Shown here: one piece after another, positions 14,931 to 23,859 of the stretch
How positions within the stretch are numbered: position 1 is the stretch's first letter
How the letters are laid out: every line of letters begins with the position of its first letter
Source of the DNA: Streptomyces sp. NRRL S-118
GTDB taxonomy: Bacteria > Actinomycetota > Actinomycetes > Streptomycetales > Streptomycetaceae
DNA: 39,998 nt
Reading direction: 5' to 3'
Assembly: GCF_000716335.1 (NCBI RefSeq)
Contig: NZ_KL591002.1
Location: 47,942 to 87,939 of the forward strand
Made by a program: the position numbers and the translations under genes
Notes under the pieces: generated by a model
Seen by the model: only the letters and a program-made list of their open reading frames with translations
Databases searched by the model: none
Told to the model about the DNA's origin: nothing

Positions 14931-15788
14931 TCACGGCAACGTGAGGATCTCCGCCCCGGTGTCCGTGACGACGAGCGTGTGCTCGAACTGCGCGGTCCGC
15001 TTGCGGTCCTTCGTCACGACGGTCCAGCCGTCGTCCCACATGTCGTACTCGTGCGTGCCCAGCGTCAGCATCGGCTCGATCGTGAACGTCATGCCGGGCT
15101 GCATGACGGTCGTCGCGTGCGGCGAGTCGTAGTGGGGGATGATCAGGCCCGAGTGGAACGAGGAGTTGATGCCGTGCCCGGTGAAGTCCCTGACCACCCC
15201 GTAGCCGAAGCGCTTGGCGTACGACTCGATGACCCGGCCGATGACGTTGATCTGGCGGCCCGGCTTGACCGCCTTGATGGCGCGGTTGAGCGACTCGCGC
15301 GTCCGCTCGACCAGGAGCCGCGACTCCTCGTCGACGTCACCGCACAGGTAGGTGGCGTTGTTGTCGCCGTGGACACCGTGGATGTACGCCGTGACGTCCA
15401 GGTTCACGATGTCGCCGTCGCGCAGGACGGTGGAGTCCGGGATGCCGTGGCAGATGACCTCGTTCACCGAGGAGCACAGCGACTTGGGGAAGCCGCGGTA
15501 ACCCAGCGTCGAGGGGTAGGCGCCGTGGTCGCACAGGTACTCGTGCGCGACCCGGTCCAGCTCGTCGGTGGTCACGCCCGGGGCGATGTGCTTCGCGGCC
15601 TCCTCCATCGCCCGGGCGGCGATGCGTCCCGCGATGCGCATCCGCTCGACGGTGTCGGAGTCCTGCACCTCCGGGCCCGTGTACGGCGACGGCATGGGCT
15701 TTCCGACGTATTCGGGGCGGCGGATGGACCCGGGAACGGAACGAGGGGGAGAGAGCTCCCCTGGTACGAGCAGCGACTGGCCAGACAT
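14931..15788 (-). CDS. map: Type I methionine aminopeptidase
   Basis: A 285-residue cytosolic dinuclear metallopeptidase that removes the initiator methionine. All five metal ligands are visible in order: Asp in [12 protein letters not shown], Asp in [11 protein letters not shown], His in [11 protein letters not shown], Glu in [10 protein letters not shown], and Glu in AQFEHTLVV. An extra ~45-residue N-terminal region ([20 protein letters not shown]) is typical of actinobacterial type Ic enzymes and carries the SH3-binding-like proline motif. ATG 15788 is the natural start. Streptomyces chromosomes usually carry more than one map gene, so this may not be the only copy. It is divergent from a small conserved gene, with 58 nt between starts. 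Confidence 0.95.
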   Translation of the reverse strand: MSGQSLLVPGELSPPRSVPGSIRRPEYVGKPMPSPYTGPEVQDSDTVERMRIAGRIAARAMEEAAKHIAPGVTTDELDRVAHEYLCDHGAYPSTLGYRGFPKSLCSSVNEVICHGIPDSTVLRDGDIVNLDVTAYIHGVHGDNNATYLCGDVDEESRLLVERTRESLNRAIKAVKPGRQINVIGRVIESYAKRFGYGVVRDFTGHGINSSFHSGLIIPHYDSPHATTVMQPGMTFTIEPMLTLGTHEYDMWDDGWTVVTKDRKRTAQFEHTLVVTDTGAEILTLP

Positions 15789-15846
15789 GCAGCGAGTCTA
15801 ACCAGGCTCCGCGGGGGCACCATGGCGTCAGAGGAAGGAGCCGGGA

Positions 15847-16083
15847 ATGGCCCTGTTCAAGAAGCGCACGACCGGAAAGCCGGGCGAGTGGTACTACTGC
15901 CTGAAGCACCAGAAGGTGGAGGAGGGCCCGGAGTGCCCCGCCAAGAACCGCTTCGGCCCGTACACCTCCCGCGAGGAGGCCGCCCACGCGATGGACACGG
16001 CCCGCGAGCGTAACCTCGAGTGGGACACCGACCCCAACTGGCACGACCCCCGGGACACCCCGGGCCCCCGCGACACCCCCTGA
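15847..16083 (+). CDS. Small conserved actinobacterial protein
   Basis: A 78-residue soluble protein with start ATG 15847 preceded by AAGGAG. The conserved core is KPGEWYYCLKHQKVEEGPEC followed by RFGPYTSREEAAHAMDTARE. The pattern GPY-(S/T)-R-EEA-A is like a SPOR/GYF-style small domain that seems to be widespread in Streptomyces. CLKHQ and EGPECP supply two cysteines and a histidine that could bind metal. The last ~15 residues are an acidic/proline tail with a DTPGPRDTP repeat. It is placed back to back with map, a pairing that may be conserved. Function is unknown. Confidence 0.8.
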   Translation: MALFKKRTTGKPGEWYYCLKHQKVEEGPECPAKNRFGPYTSREEAAHAMDTARERNLEWDTDPNWHDPRDTPGPRDTP

Positions 16084-16107
16084 CGGACCCGGCCGCGGGC
16101 GCCGGGA

Positions 16108-16716
16108 TCACCAGCGCGCAGGCGGCGGCGACGTCAGGTGGTCGGCGAGGCGCGAGAGGCGGTCGCGGAAGCGGCGGCGGGCCCGCGGGGACGGGGACGG
16201 CAGTGTGTTCTCGCCGGCCGCGGCGCTCACCAGGTGCTGGACGGTGTCCAGGTCCACGTCGTCCGCCTCCGCCACCGTCAGCCCCTCGTGCGCCAGCCCG
16301 TGCACCTCGCGGTCGCCGCCGTCCAGCGACAGCACCGTCGCCCCCGCCCGCCGCGCGTCGTGCACCCGCTCCAGCAGGCCCTCGTCCGGCCGGGCGGGGG
16401 CCACCACCAGCAGCGTCGAGCCGCGCCCGGCGGCCTCCAGCCGGCCCAGCCCCACCGCCAGGTGCGCCGGATCGGAAGGGCGCACCCGGTGCCGCACCAG
16501 CGTGGGTGCCAGCTCCGGCTGCCCCGACCACGCCGCCTCGTCCACCAGGTGTGCCGTCAGGTGCCACGGCTCGTACTCCGCCGTGCCCACCAGCAGCAGC
16601 CCGCCGCCGTGCGGCACCACCGAGGACCGCAGCACCCCGGCGAACCGGCGGGTCGCCGCGGGCCACTCCGTCCCGGCCAGAACCTCACGCAGCAGTGCGA
16701 CGCGTACGGCATCCAT
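16108..16716 (-). CDS. Conserved hypothetical protein, possible SIS-like alpha/beta domain
   Basis: A 202-residue soluble protein. The start is taken at ATG 16716, where conserved-looking sequence (MDAVRVALLREVLAGTEWPA) begins; the reading frame upstream overlaps the divergent F420 gene. The central part alternates strands and helices: GGGLLLVGTAEYEPWHL, then GSTLLVVAPARPDEGLLERV, then GATVLSLDGGDREVHGLAH. This order resembles the phospho-sugar-binding SIS fold, but no signature residues are certain. The C-terminus is basic (RARRRFRDRLSRLADHL). Start-to-start distance to the divergent oxidoreductase is 101 nt, allowing shared control. Function is not assigned. Confidence 0.65.
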   Translation of the reverse strand: MDAVRVALLREVLAGTEWPAATRRFAGVLRSSVVPHGGGLLLVGTAEYEPWHLTAHLVDEAAWSGQPELAPTLVRHRVRPSDPAHLAVGLGRLEAAGRGSTLLVVAPARPDEGLLERVHDARRAGATVLSLDGGDREVHGLAHEGLTVAEADDVDLDTVQHLVSAAAGENTLPSPSPRARRRFRDRLSRLADHLTSPPPARW

Positions 16717-16816
16717 GGCGCCGCATCCTGCCCCCGCCCGACGCCCCGGCGCGGGCCTTCGCCGAGACATCACCCGGACGGGTCGGCGCCACCGCCGGGG
16801 CCGTAGTGTCGGCACC

Positions 16817-17491
16817 ATGACTACTGATCCGTACGACCTCCCCGACGTCTCCGGGCTCGTCGTCGGCGTCCTCGGCGGCACCGGCGACCAGGGCCGCGGG
16901 CTCGCCTACCGGTTCGCCCGCGCCGGCCAGAAGGTGATCATCGGCTCGCGGGCCGCCGAGCGCGCCGAGGCCGCGGCCGCCGAGCTGGGCCTCGGCATCG
17001 AGGGCGCCGACAACGCCACGTGCGCCCGCCGCAGCGACGTCGTGATCATCGCCGTGCCGTGGGACGGCCACGCCGCGACGCTGGAAGCGCTGCGCGAGGA
17101 GCTCCGCGGCAAGCTCGTCGTCGACTGCGTCAACCCGCTGGGCTTCGACAAGAAGGGCGCCTACGCCCTCACGCCCGAGGAGGGCAGCGCCGCCGAGCAG
17201 GCCGCCGCCCTGCTGCCCGACTCGCGCGTCACCGCCGCCTTCCACCACCTGTCCGCCGTCCTGCTCCAGGACGAAACGGTCGAGGAGATCGACACGGACG
17301 TGATGGTGCTCGGCGAGAAGCGGGCCGACACCGACATCGTCCAGGCCCTCGCGGCCCGCATCCCCGGCATGCGGGGCGTCTTCGCGGGCCGGCTCCGGGG
17401 CGCCCACCAGGTGGAGGCGCTGGTCGCCAACCTGATCTCGGTCAACCGCCGCTACAAGGCCCACGCGGGCCTGCGCGTGACCGACATCTAG
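16817..17491 (+). CDS. npdG: NADPH-dependent F420 reductase (F420:NADPH oxidoreductase)
   Basis: A 224-residue cytosolic Rossmann protein that moves hydride between NADPH and coenzyme F420, feeding F420-dependent reductases common in Streptomyces. The nucleotide site is VVGVLGGTGDQGRGLAYRFA, and the NADP phosphate selector is IIGSRAAERA. Family blocks VVIIAVPWDGHAATL, VVDCVNPLGFDKKGAY and the late GRLRGAHQVEALVANLISVN, which packs on F420, are intact. ATG 16817 is used. No clear ribosome site is seen, so it may be leaderless. Confidence 0.92.
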   Translation: MTTDPYDLPDVSGLVVGVLGGTGDQGRGLAYRFARAGQKVIIGSRAAERAEAAAAELGLGIEGADNATCARRSDVVIIAVPWDGHAATLEALREELRGKLVVDCVNPLGFDKKGAYALTPEEGSAAEQAAALLPDSRVTAAFHHLSAVLLQDETVEEIDTDVMVLGEKRADTDIVQALAARIPGMRGVFAGRLRGAHQVEALVANLISVNRRYKAHAGLRVTDI

Positions 17492-17554
17492 AGCGCGGCG
17501 GGCATGGGGGACACTGGACGGGCACCACCCGCACCCGGACAGGAGCCGACCCCC

Positions 17555-17725
17555 ATGCCCCGCCTCGCTCTGTACGCCCTCGTCGTCTGCGCCCTCGCCG
17601 TCACCGCGGCCGTGGTCTCCTTCGTCCAGGGCAGCTGGCTCGGCATCGTGTGGGTGCTGCTGGCCGGTGTCTCGTCCAACATGGCCTGGTACTACTGGCG
17701 CCGCGGCAGGGCCGTCACTCGCTGA
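17555..17725 (+). CDS. Small two-helix membrane protein
   Basis: A 56-residue protein starting at ATG 17555, chosen because AGGAG lies 9 nt upstream. Two hydrophobic segments (ALYALVVCALAVTAAVVSFV and GIVWVLLAGVSSNMAWYYW) are separated by QGSWL, and the C-terminus is basic (RRGRAVTR). This is a typical small actinobacterial membrane protein of unknown role. It follows the F420 reductase by 63 nt on the same strand and its end overlaps the convergent M50 protease gene by 11 nt. Confidence 0.75.
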   Translation: MPRLALYALVVCALAVTAAVVSFVQGSWLGIVWVLLAGVSSNMAWYYWRRGRAVTR

Positions 17726-18524
17726 CCAGCGACTCGCACAGCGGCGCCTGCTCCTGCCACAGGCTGGTGTACAGGTCGCGCCCGCAGTACGTCTCCAGCT
17801 CGGGGATGCCGAGTCCGCCGAGGACGGTGTCCACCAGCCCGAAGAAGGCGGCGTTCACCTCGGGGATGAAGAGGAACACGAACACCGCGAGCAGCCCGAA
17901 GGGCGCGTACGGCTCGACCTTCCGGCGGACCCGGTACGACAGCCATGGCTCGATCACGCCGTAGCCGTCCAGGCCCGGCACCGGCAGGAAGTTCAGGATC
18001 ACCGCCGACACCTCCAGCAGCGCGATGAACGCGAGCGCGAGGCGGAACGGCAGCGGGACACCGTCCAGGGCGCCCAGCCAGAACGGCGCGGTCAGGACGG
18101 CCGCGAACACGACGTTCGTGAGCGGGCCCGCCGCGGCGACCAGGCTCTGTTTCCAGCGGCTGCGGATGCGGTGCTGCTCGATGAAGACCGCCCCGCCCGG
18201 CAGGCCGATGCCGCCCATGATCACGAAGATCACCGGCAGCACCACGCTCAGCAGGGCGTGGGTGTACTTCAGCGGGTTGAGCGTGAGGTAGCCCTTCGCG
18301 CCGATGGAGATGTCGCCGCCGTGCAGCGCGGTGCGCGCGTGCGCGTACTCGTGCAGGCACAGCGAGACGATCCACGTCGACGTGACGAACAGGAAGACGG
18401 CCAGGCCCGGGTTGGCCGAGAAGCCGGTCCACACCGCCCACCCCGTGACCCCCATGACGGCGGCGATACCGAGGAAGACGGGGCTGATCCTCCGCTCGCT
18501 GTGGCGGGACGTGGCGGTGGCCAT
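17715..18524 (-). CDS. Site-2-protease-family (M50) membrane metalloprotease
   Basis: A 269-residue polytopic membrane protein. The zinc motif HEYAH (residues 58-62) lies in the second hydrophobic segment, and the distal zinc ligand block NFLPVPGLDGYG (NxxPxxxLDG) lies near residue 190; both are required for the intramembrane protease family. There is no PDZ domain, so it belongs to the short SREBP/rhomboid-like group III typical of Streptomyces 'site-2 protease family' proteins. The C-terminal region is periplasmic with two cysteines (ETYCGRDL and APLCESL). ATG 18524 is the start. A small inverted repeat ACGGT-AGAG-ACCGT lies about 25 nt upstream. Its substrate is unknown. Confidence 0.88.
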   Translation of the reverse strand: MATATSRHSERRISPVFLGIAAVMGVTGWAVWTGFSANPGLAVFLFVTSTWIVSLCLHEYAHARTALHGGDISIGAKGYLTLNPLKYTHALLSVVLPVIFVIMGGIGLPGGAVFIEQHRIRSRWKQSLVAAAGPLTNVVFAAVLTAPFWLGALDGVPLPFRLALAFIALLEVSAVILNFLPVPGLDGYGVIEPWLSYRVRRKVEPYAPFGLLAVFVFLFIPEVNAAFFGLVDTVLGGLGIPELETYCGRDLYTSLWQEQAPLCESLVSE

Positions 18525-18587
18525 GGGCGGCGCTCCTGGGCTCGGGGACGGTAGAGACCGTACCGGACCGCCGCCGGGCCACCGCGT

Positions 18588-19373
18588 TCACGTCCGGTTG
18601 CGGAACCTCGCCACCGCCAAGGGGGCCGTCACCAGCGTGAGGGCCGCGGCCCAGGCGAGCGTGGTCCACACCGCGCCGGCGACCGGGCCGCCGTTGATCA
18701 GGCCGCGGGCCGCGTCCGCCAGGTTCGACAGCGGGTTGTACTCGGCGAACGCCCGCAGCCAGCCGGGCATCGACGCGGGCGGGGCGAAGATCGAGGAGCC
18801 GAACTGAAGGGGCATCAGCACGAGCAGCGCCACTCCCTGGACGGCCTGAGCGGTCGGCAATGTCAGTCCGAGCAGGATGAACAGCCACATCAGGGACGCT
18901 CCGAAGACCATGGACAGTCCGACGGCGCCGAGCACGGCCGGCACGGAGGTGCTGACCTCCAGCCCCAGCAGGAAGCCCATGCCGAGGAGGATCACCGAGG
19001 CGACCACCATCCGGCCGGTCTCGACGACGATCTTCGCGACGAGGACGGAGGACCGGGCGATCGGCAGGGTCCGGAACCGGTCCATGATCCCCTTCCGGAA
19101 GTCGTCGTTGACGCCGCTGCCGACGGCCATGGCGATGTTCAGGCCCATCATCGCCATCAGGCCCGGGACGACGTAGTTCACGTACGCGTCCCGGTCGCCG
19201 CCCAGCGCCAGGCCGACCGAGCCGCCGAAGACGTACACGAACAGCAGGGTGAGGACGACCGGCGTCAGCAGGACGTCGATCATGGACTGCGGATCCTGCT
19301 TGATCTGCAGGGCGTTGCGCCGCACCAGCGCACCGACGTGCCGCAGGTGGGAGCGGGCACCGACCGCGCTCAC
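18588..19373 (-). CDS. ABC exporter permease, DrrB/ABC-2 type
   Basis: A 261-residue inner-membrane permease with six hydrophobic segments, the ABC2_membrane layout of DrrB-like daunorubicin-type exporters: PVVLTLLFVYVFGGSVG, YVVPGLMAMMGLNIAMAVG and PLQFGSSIFAPPASMPGWLR are family landmarks. It starts at GTG 19373, which overlaps the ATPase stop as GTGA, so the two are translationally coupled. With the ATPase it would form a 2+2 exporter of a hydrophobic compound or lipid. The substrate cannot be read from sequence, and no biosynthetic gene cluster is present here. Confidence 0.9.
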   Translation of the reverse strand: MSAVGARSHLRHVGALVRRNALQIKQDPQSMIDVLLTPVVLTLLFVYVFGGSVGLALGGDRDAYVNYVVPGLMAMMGLNIAMAVGSGVNDDFRKGIMDRFRTLPIARSSVLVAKIVVETGRMVVASVILLGMGFLLGLEVSTSVPAVLGAVGLSMVFGASLMWLFILLGLTLPTAQAVQGVALLVLMPLQFGSSIFAPPASMPGWLRAFAEYNPLSNLADAARGLINGGPVAGAVWTTLAWAAALTLVTAPLAVARFRNRT

Positions 19374-20359
19374 GCGGCCACCTCCTCGGAGACGGACGGC
19401 GAGGACTTCTCGCCGGTGACGGCCAGGAACACCTCGTCCAGGCTGGGCAGATGGGTACCGATGTGCGTGAGGGCGAAGCCGCGCGTGCCCAGCAGGCCGA
19501 CGGCCGCGGTCAGTTGCGCGTCACTGAGGATGGGGACGTACAGCAGGCCCTCGTCGGGGACGACCGTCGAGCCCGCGATGCCGTCCAGGCCGCTCTCGGT
19601 CAGTGCCCGCGCCATCGCGGGCAGGTCGGCGGGGTCCGCCGGGCGGACCTGGAGGGTGCGGCCGCCGACCTTGGCCTTCAGCTCGTCGACGCCGCCGGTG
19701 GCGATGACCCGGCCCCGGTCGACCACGGTGAGCTCGTGCGCCAGCTGCTCGGCCTCCTCCATGTACTGGGTGGTGAGCAGGACCGTCGTGCCCTCGGCGA
19801 CCATCGCCTTGATCTCGTCCCACACCTCGTTGCGGGAGCGGGGGTCGAGGCCGGTCGTCGGCTCGTCCAGGTACAGCACGGACGGGCGCCCCACCAGGGA
19901 CGCGGCCAGGTCGAGGCGGCGCCGCATGCCTCCGGAGTACTGCATCGCGGGGCGCCGGGCGGCCTCCGTCAGGGAGAAGCGCTCCAGCAGTTCGTCGGCG
20001 CGCCGGCGGGCCGCGGCGCGGGACAGGTCGAGCAGCCGCCCGATCATGTACAGGTTCTCCCGGCCGGACAGCTTCTCGTCGACCGAGGCGTACTGACCGG
20101 TGAGGCCGATGGTGCGGCGCAGCAGGTGCGGCTGGCGCACCACGTCGTACCCGGCGACGGTGGCGGTGCCCGCGTCGGGGACGACCAGGGTGGACAGGCA
20201 GCGGACGAGCGTGGTCTTGCCGGCGCCGTTCGGGCCGAGGACGCCGAGGACGGTGCCCTCGCGGACGGCCAGGTCCACGCCGTCGAGGGCCTTGGTCCCG
20301 CCGTAGTGCTTGACGAGGCCCCGTACCTCGACGGCGTTCGTGTCGGATGGTGGTGTCAT
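19370..20359 (-). CDS. ABC exporter ATP-binding protein, DrrA type
   Basis: A 329-residue ATPase. Walker A is GPNGAGKTTL, the signature is YSGGMRRRLDLAASLVGRP, Walker B plus catalytic Glu is VLYLDEPTTGLD, and the H-loop is VLLTTQYMEEAEQLA. The C-terminal ~90 residues (LKAKVGGRTLQVRPAD ... HLPSLDEVFLAVTG) are the DrrA-specific extension that carries the conserved LDEVF block. The start is placed at ATG 20359, just before the domain. In-frame ATG 20368 and GTG 20389 are alternatives, and none has a ribosome site. A triple 11-nt repeat lies immediately upstream. It is paired with the permease by a 4-nt overlap. Confidence 0.92.
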   Translation of the reverse strand: MTPPSDTNAVEVRGLVKHYGGTKALDGVDLAVREGTVLGVLGPNGAGKTTLVRCLSTLVVPDAGTATVAGYDVVRQPHLLRRTIGLTGQYASVDEKLSGRENLYMIGRLLDLSRAAARRRADELLERFSLTEAARRPAMQYSGGMRRRLDLAASLVGRPSVLYLDEPTTGLDPRSRNEVWDEIKAMVAEGTTVLLTTQYMEEAEQLAHELTVVDRGRVIATGGVDELKAKVGGRTLQVRPADPADLPAMARALTESGLDGIAGSTVVPDEGLLYVPILSDAQLTAAVGLLGTRGFALTHIGTHLPSLDEVFLAVTGEKSSPSVSEEVAA

Positions 20360-20380
20360 GCGGCCCATGGCACCAGCCGT

Positions 20381-20411
20381 CACCGACACGGCACCGACAC
20401 GGCACCGACAC
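20381..20411. repeat. Three copies of an 11-nt repeat upstream of the ABC operon
   Basis: CACCGACACGG is repeated at 20381, 20392 and 20403 (the last copy is shortened to CACCGACAC). It sits 22 nt before the ATPase start, inside the probable leader or promoter, so changes in copy number could alter expression. A GTGTCGG at 20340-20346 is complementary to part of the unit and could fold with it in RNA. Confidence 0.75.
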
Positions 20412-20467
20412 CCCCGTGGGGCCGCGGACCGGCGCGCGCTCGGCAGCCGGCCGGCGGCGGGTGGGCG

Positions 20468-20830
20468 CTACTGCTTGGCGTAGTCGCCGAAGCCGACCCA
20501 GTCGAGCACCACGCACGGCTCGTCGCCGACGACCCATGCGTCGTGACCGGGCTCGACGGCGAAGTAGTCGCCGGGGCCCACCTCGTCCTCGGTGCCGTCG
20601 TTCATGACGATCCTGAGCCGGCCGCTGACGGTGTAGCAGGCGTGCGCCGCCATGCAGCTGTCCGTGCCGGCGATGGGCTTGACGTGGTCGGACCACTTCC
20701 AGCCCGGCTCGAACACCGCCCGGCCCACGGGGCCGCGGTCCGTGCTGACCAGGTCGAGTCTTCCCTTGTCGCCCTCGAAGGGACGTGTCTCATCGGGGGA
20801 TTCGAAACTCTTGCGTACGATTCCGGCCAT
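20468..20830 (-). CDS. Cupin-domain protein
   Basis: A 120-residue single cupin barrel. The two cupin motifs are partly visible: the region HACYTVSGRLRIVMNDGTED (motif 1, with CYTVSGRL in place of the usual 'H.V.EG') and VGPGDYFAVEPGHDAWVVGD (motif 2, GD..-PGH). The histidine of PGHDAW is a metal-ligand candidate. ATG 20830 has a very strong GGAGGAGGAGG 8 nt upstream. It is separated from panB upstream by a hairpin, so it is probably its own transcription unit. Its substrate or ligand is unknown. Confidence 0.85.
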   Translation of the reverse strand: MAGIVRKSFESPDETRPFEGDKGRLDLVSTDRGPVGRAVFEPGWKWSDHVKPIAGTDSCMAAHACYTVSGRLRIVMNDGTEDEVGPGDYFAVEPGHDAWVVGDEPCVVLDWVGFGDYAKQ

Positions 20831-20878
20831 ATTTCTCGCCTCCTCCTCCGAGGCTAGTTCCGGATGGCCGGATACGCC

Positions 20879-20915
20879 CGACAGCCCGCCGATGGGGGAA
20901 GTCGGCGGGCTGTCG
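20879..20915 (-). terminator. 14-bp hairpin downstream of panB
   Basis: CGACAGCCCGCCGA and its exact complement TCGGCGGGCTGTCG flank a 9-nt loop, 64 nt after the panB stop. It probably ends panB transcripts before the cupin gene. Confidence 0.7.
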
Positions 20916-20978
20916 TCTGTGCGGGGAGTGGCCTGGTGGCCGTGCGGCCCGGGGGCCGCACGGCCCGGAAGGCGGGCC

Positions 20979-21842
20979 CTAGTGGAAGGTGTGCTCCTCG
21001 GCCGGGAACGCGCCGCCGACGACGTCGTCGGCGAACGCCTTCGCCGCGTCACCGAGCGTCCGGCGGAGGTCGGCGTACTGCTTGGTGAACCGCGGCACCT
21101 TGCCGCCGGTCAGCCCGGCCATGTCGGTCCAGACGAGGACCTGCGCGTCCGTGTCGGCCCCGGCGCCGATGCCGATGGTCGGGATGTGCAGGGACCGGGT
21201 GACCTCGGCGGCCAGCTCGGCCGGTACGAGCTCCAGCACGACCGCGAAGGCGCCCGCGTCCTGCGCGGCCTTCGCGTCGCGCAGCAGCCGGTGCGCGGCC
21301 TCGTCCCCGCGGCCCTGCACCCGGTAGCCCATGGTGTTGACGGACTGCGGGGTCAGGCCGAGGTGCGACATGACGGGGATGCCCGCCTGCACCAGCATCT
21401 CGGTCTGCGGCAGCGAGCGCTCGCCGCCCTCCAGCTTGACCGCGCCGACGCCCGCCTCCTTGATCAGCCGGGTCGCGGAGCGCAGGGCCTGGACGGGCCC
21501 TTCCTGGTACGACCCGAAGGGCAGGTCGCCGACGACCAGGGCGCGCTTGGTGCCCCGTACGACGGCGGCGGACAGCAGCGTCATCTCGTCCATCGTGACG
21601 GGCACGGTGGTGTCGTAGCCGAGGTGGCAGTTGCCCATCGAGTCGCCGACCAGGATCACCGGGATGCCGGCCTCGTCGAAGACGGAGGCGGTCATCGCGT
21701 CGTAGGCGGTCAGCATGGGCCACTTCTCGCCCCGCTCCTTGGCGGCGGCGAGGTCCAGCACGGTGATGCGGCGAGTGCCCTTGCCGCCGTACAGCGCCTT
21801 GCTGCTGTCGGCGGGCTGCGTACGGGCAGCCTGAAGCGTCAT
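20979..21842 (-). CDS. panB: 3-methyl-2-oxobutanoate hydroxymethyltransferase
   Basis: A 287-residue cytosolic TIM-barrel enzyme that makes ketopantoate from alpha-ketoisovalerate and 5,10-methylene-THF, the first committed step to pantothenate and CoA. Family blocks are complete: MLTAYDAMTASVFDEAGIPV, VGDSMGNCHLGYDTTVPVTM (Mg2+ and substrate), LVVGDLPFGSYQ, AVKLEGG, MSHLGLTPQSVN, LVPAELAAEVTRSL and IPTIGIGAGADTDAQVLVW. The start ATG 21842 has GAAGGAG 8 nt upstream. No panC or panD lies nearby, as is usual in Streptomyces. Confidence 0.96.
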   Translation of the reverse strand: MTLQAARTQPADSSKALYGGKGTRRITVLDLAAAKERGEKWPMLTAYDAMTASVFDEAGIPVILVGDSMGNCHLGYDTTVPVTMDEMTLLSAAVVRGTKRALVVGDLPFGSYQEGPVQALRSATRLIKEAGVGAVKLEGGERSLPQTEMLVQAGIPVMSHLGLTPQSVNTMGYRVQGRGDEAAHRLLRDAKAAQDAGAFAVVLELVPAELAAEVTRSLHIPTIGIGAGADTDAQVLVWTDMAGLTGGKVPRFTKQYADLRRTLGDAAKAFADDVVGGAFPAEEHTFH

Positions 21843-22016
21843 GGAAACGGCTCCTTCGTCATCTCGAGGCGCCCTGACGGCGTCCCCGGACCACGTCCAT
21901 GGTGGCACTTCGTGCCGCGCGGGGGGAAGTGGGCCCGCCACACTCCGGCACTCCGGTGGCGTAAGCCGCGCCACCACCGGACGGTCTCATGACAAACACG
22001 GCATTACGGTCGGAAT

Positions 22017-23663
22017 ATGCCCGTACCGGAAGATCAGCCCGCCTCCGCAGCCGTTTCCCCCGTCGTCCCGGAAGCCGTCCACCGCCGGCGCTGGGTGATC
22101 CTCGGCGTCCTGATGTTCAGCCTGCTCATCGTGGTGCTGGACAACTCCATCCTCAACGTCGCGGTCAAGACCGTCGCCGCCCCGGCCCCGACCGGCCTCG
22201 GCGCGACCCAGAGCGAGCTGGAATGGGCGATCAACGCCTACACGCTCGTCTTCGCCGGCCTGCTGTTCACCTCCGGCCTCCTCGGCGACCGGATCGGCCG
22301 CAAGAAGGCCCTGCTCTTCGGCCTGGTCGTGTTCGGCGCGGGCTCGGCCCTCGCCGCCCTGGCCGACGCCCCGGGCGAGCTGATCGCCTACCGCGCCCTC
22401 ATGGGCTTCGGCGGGGCGTTCGTGATGCCCGCCACCCTCGCCGTCCTGATGAACGTCTTCGAGCGCGACGAGCAGCCCAAGGCCATCGGCATCTGGGCCG
22501 GCAGCGTCGGCCTGGGCATCGCCATCGGTCCGGTCACCGGCGGACTGCTGCTCGAGCACTTCTGGTGGGGCTCGATCTTCCTGGTCAACGTGCCCGTCGT
22601 GGTCGTCGCCCTGATCGCCATGGTGCTGCTCGTCCCCGACTCCCGGGACCCCCGCCCCGGGCGGCTCGACCCGCTGGGCGTGGCCCTGTCCGTCGTCGGA
22701 CTGGTGCTGCTGGTGTACGGGATCATCCGCGGCGGCGAGCTCGCCGACTTCACCGACCCCACCTCCCTGCTGCCGCTGCTGGGCGGGCTCGCGGTCCTCA
22801 CCGGCTTCGTCCTGCACGAGCTGCGCACCGACCACCCGGCCATCGACATGGCCCTCTTCCGCAAACCGCCCTTCTCCGGGGCCGTCGCCGCCATCTCGCT
22901 GGTGTTCTTCGCGCTCATGGGCGTGACGTTCATGTCGGCGTTCTACCTCCAGAGCCTGCGCGGCTACAGCGCGCTGGAGGCCGGCCTGCTGGTGCTGCCG
23001 CTGGCCGTGGCGCAGATGCTGTTCGCGCCCCGGGCGCGGCTGGCGGTGGCGCGGTTCGGTGCCCGGGCCGTGTGCACCGCAGGCATGCTGCTGATCGCCG
23101 CGTGCCTCGCCTCCTTCGCCTTCTACGACGCCTCGACGCCTGTCTGGGTGCTGGAGCTGGTGCTGTTCGCCCAGGGCGCCGGGATGGCGCACGTCATGCC
23201 CCCCGTGACGGTCTCCGTCATGCAGTCGCTGCCGCGGGCCCGGGCCGGCTCGGGCTCCGCGATCAGCAACACCTTCCGTCAGGTCGGCGGCGCGCTCGGG
23301 GTCGCCGTGCTGGGCTCGGTGCTCTCCACCGCGTACCGCGGCGGCATCGAGGACCGGCTCGGCGCGGTACCGGAGGGGGCGGCGCGGGACGCGGCGGGGG
23401 AGTCCATCGAAGGGACCCTGGCCGCCGCCGAACGGCTCGGCCCGGCGGGGCGCGAGCTGCTCCCGTCCGCGTACGACGCCTTCCTCGGCGCCATGCACGT
23501 CACGGCCCTGGTGTCGACGGCCGTCGCCCTGGCCGGCACGGTGGTGGTGGCCGCCGCCCTGCCCGCGCGGCGGCCCCTCGGGCACGGCGGGCCCGTGCCG
23601 CACGCGCCGCACGGCAAGGGCCCGGGACGCGGGGAGGCGCGGGAGACTCCGGTACGGCAGTGA
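22017..23663 (+). CDS. DHA2-family (EmrB/QacA-type) MFS drug exporter
   Basis: A 548-residue membrane protein with about 14 hydrophobic segments. The DHA2 antiporter motif in TM1 reads [14 protein letters not shown], and the TM2-3 loop reads [13 protein letters not shown]. Further landmarks are [40 protein letters not shown] and, late, [20 protein letters not shown] (the conserved '[15 protein letters not shown]' block). It should expel a drug or own metabolite by proton antiport. The hydrophilic tail after ~residue 505 is basic and variable. ATG 22017 lies 6 nt after TACGGT (22005-22010), so a leaderless transcript is likely. No regulator gene is adjacent. Confidence 0.9.
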   Translation: MPVPEDQPASAAVSPVVPEAVHRRRWVILGVLMFSLLIVVLDNSILNVAVKTVAAPAPTGLGATQSELEWAINAYTLVFAGLLFTSGLLGDRIGRKKALLFGLVVFGAGSALAALADAPGELIAYRALMGFGGAFVMPATLAVLMNVFERDEQPKAIGIWAGSVGLGIAIGPVTGGLLLEHFWWGSIFLVNVPVVVVALIAMVLLVPDSRDPRPGRLDPLGVALSVVGLVLLVYGIIRGGELADFTDPTSLLPLLGGLAVLTGFVLHELRTDHPAIDMALFRKPPFSGAVAAISLVFFALMGVTFMSAFYLQSLRGYSALEAGLLVLPLAVAQMLFAPRARLAVARFGARAVCTAGMLLIAACLASFAFYDASTPVWVLELVLFAQGAGMAHVMPPVTVSVMQSLPRARAGSGSAISNTFRQVGGALGVAVLGSVLSTAYRGGIEDRLGAVPEGAARDAAGESIEGTLAAAERLGPAGRELLPSAYDAFLGAMHVTALVSTAVALAGTVVVAAALPARRPLGHGGPVPHAPHGKGPGRGEARETPVRQ

Positions 23664-23859
23664 GTCCGGTGTCCCGCCGGCGGCCGGACGAGTGATCGCA
23701 AATGTGCGCGTTCTGTCACAGCTGCCGCCTCGCCCGCAACCTCCGGAACCCCTTGTGCCGCGGCGATCGTCCTCGTGGCAGTACAGCCGTCGCCCGATCC
23801 CCTAGGGTCAGGGGCCGGGGGACGGTGAGCACGACAAGCAAGGCAGTGAGGACGACGGA

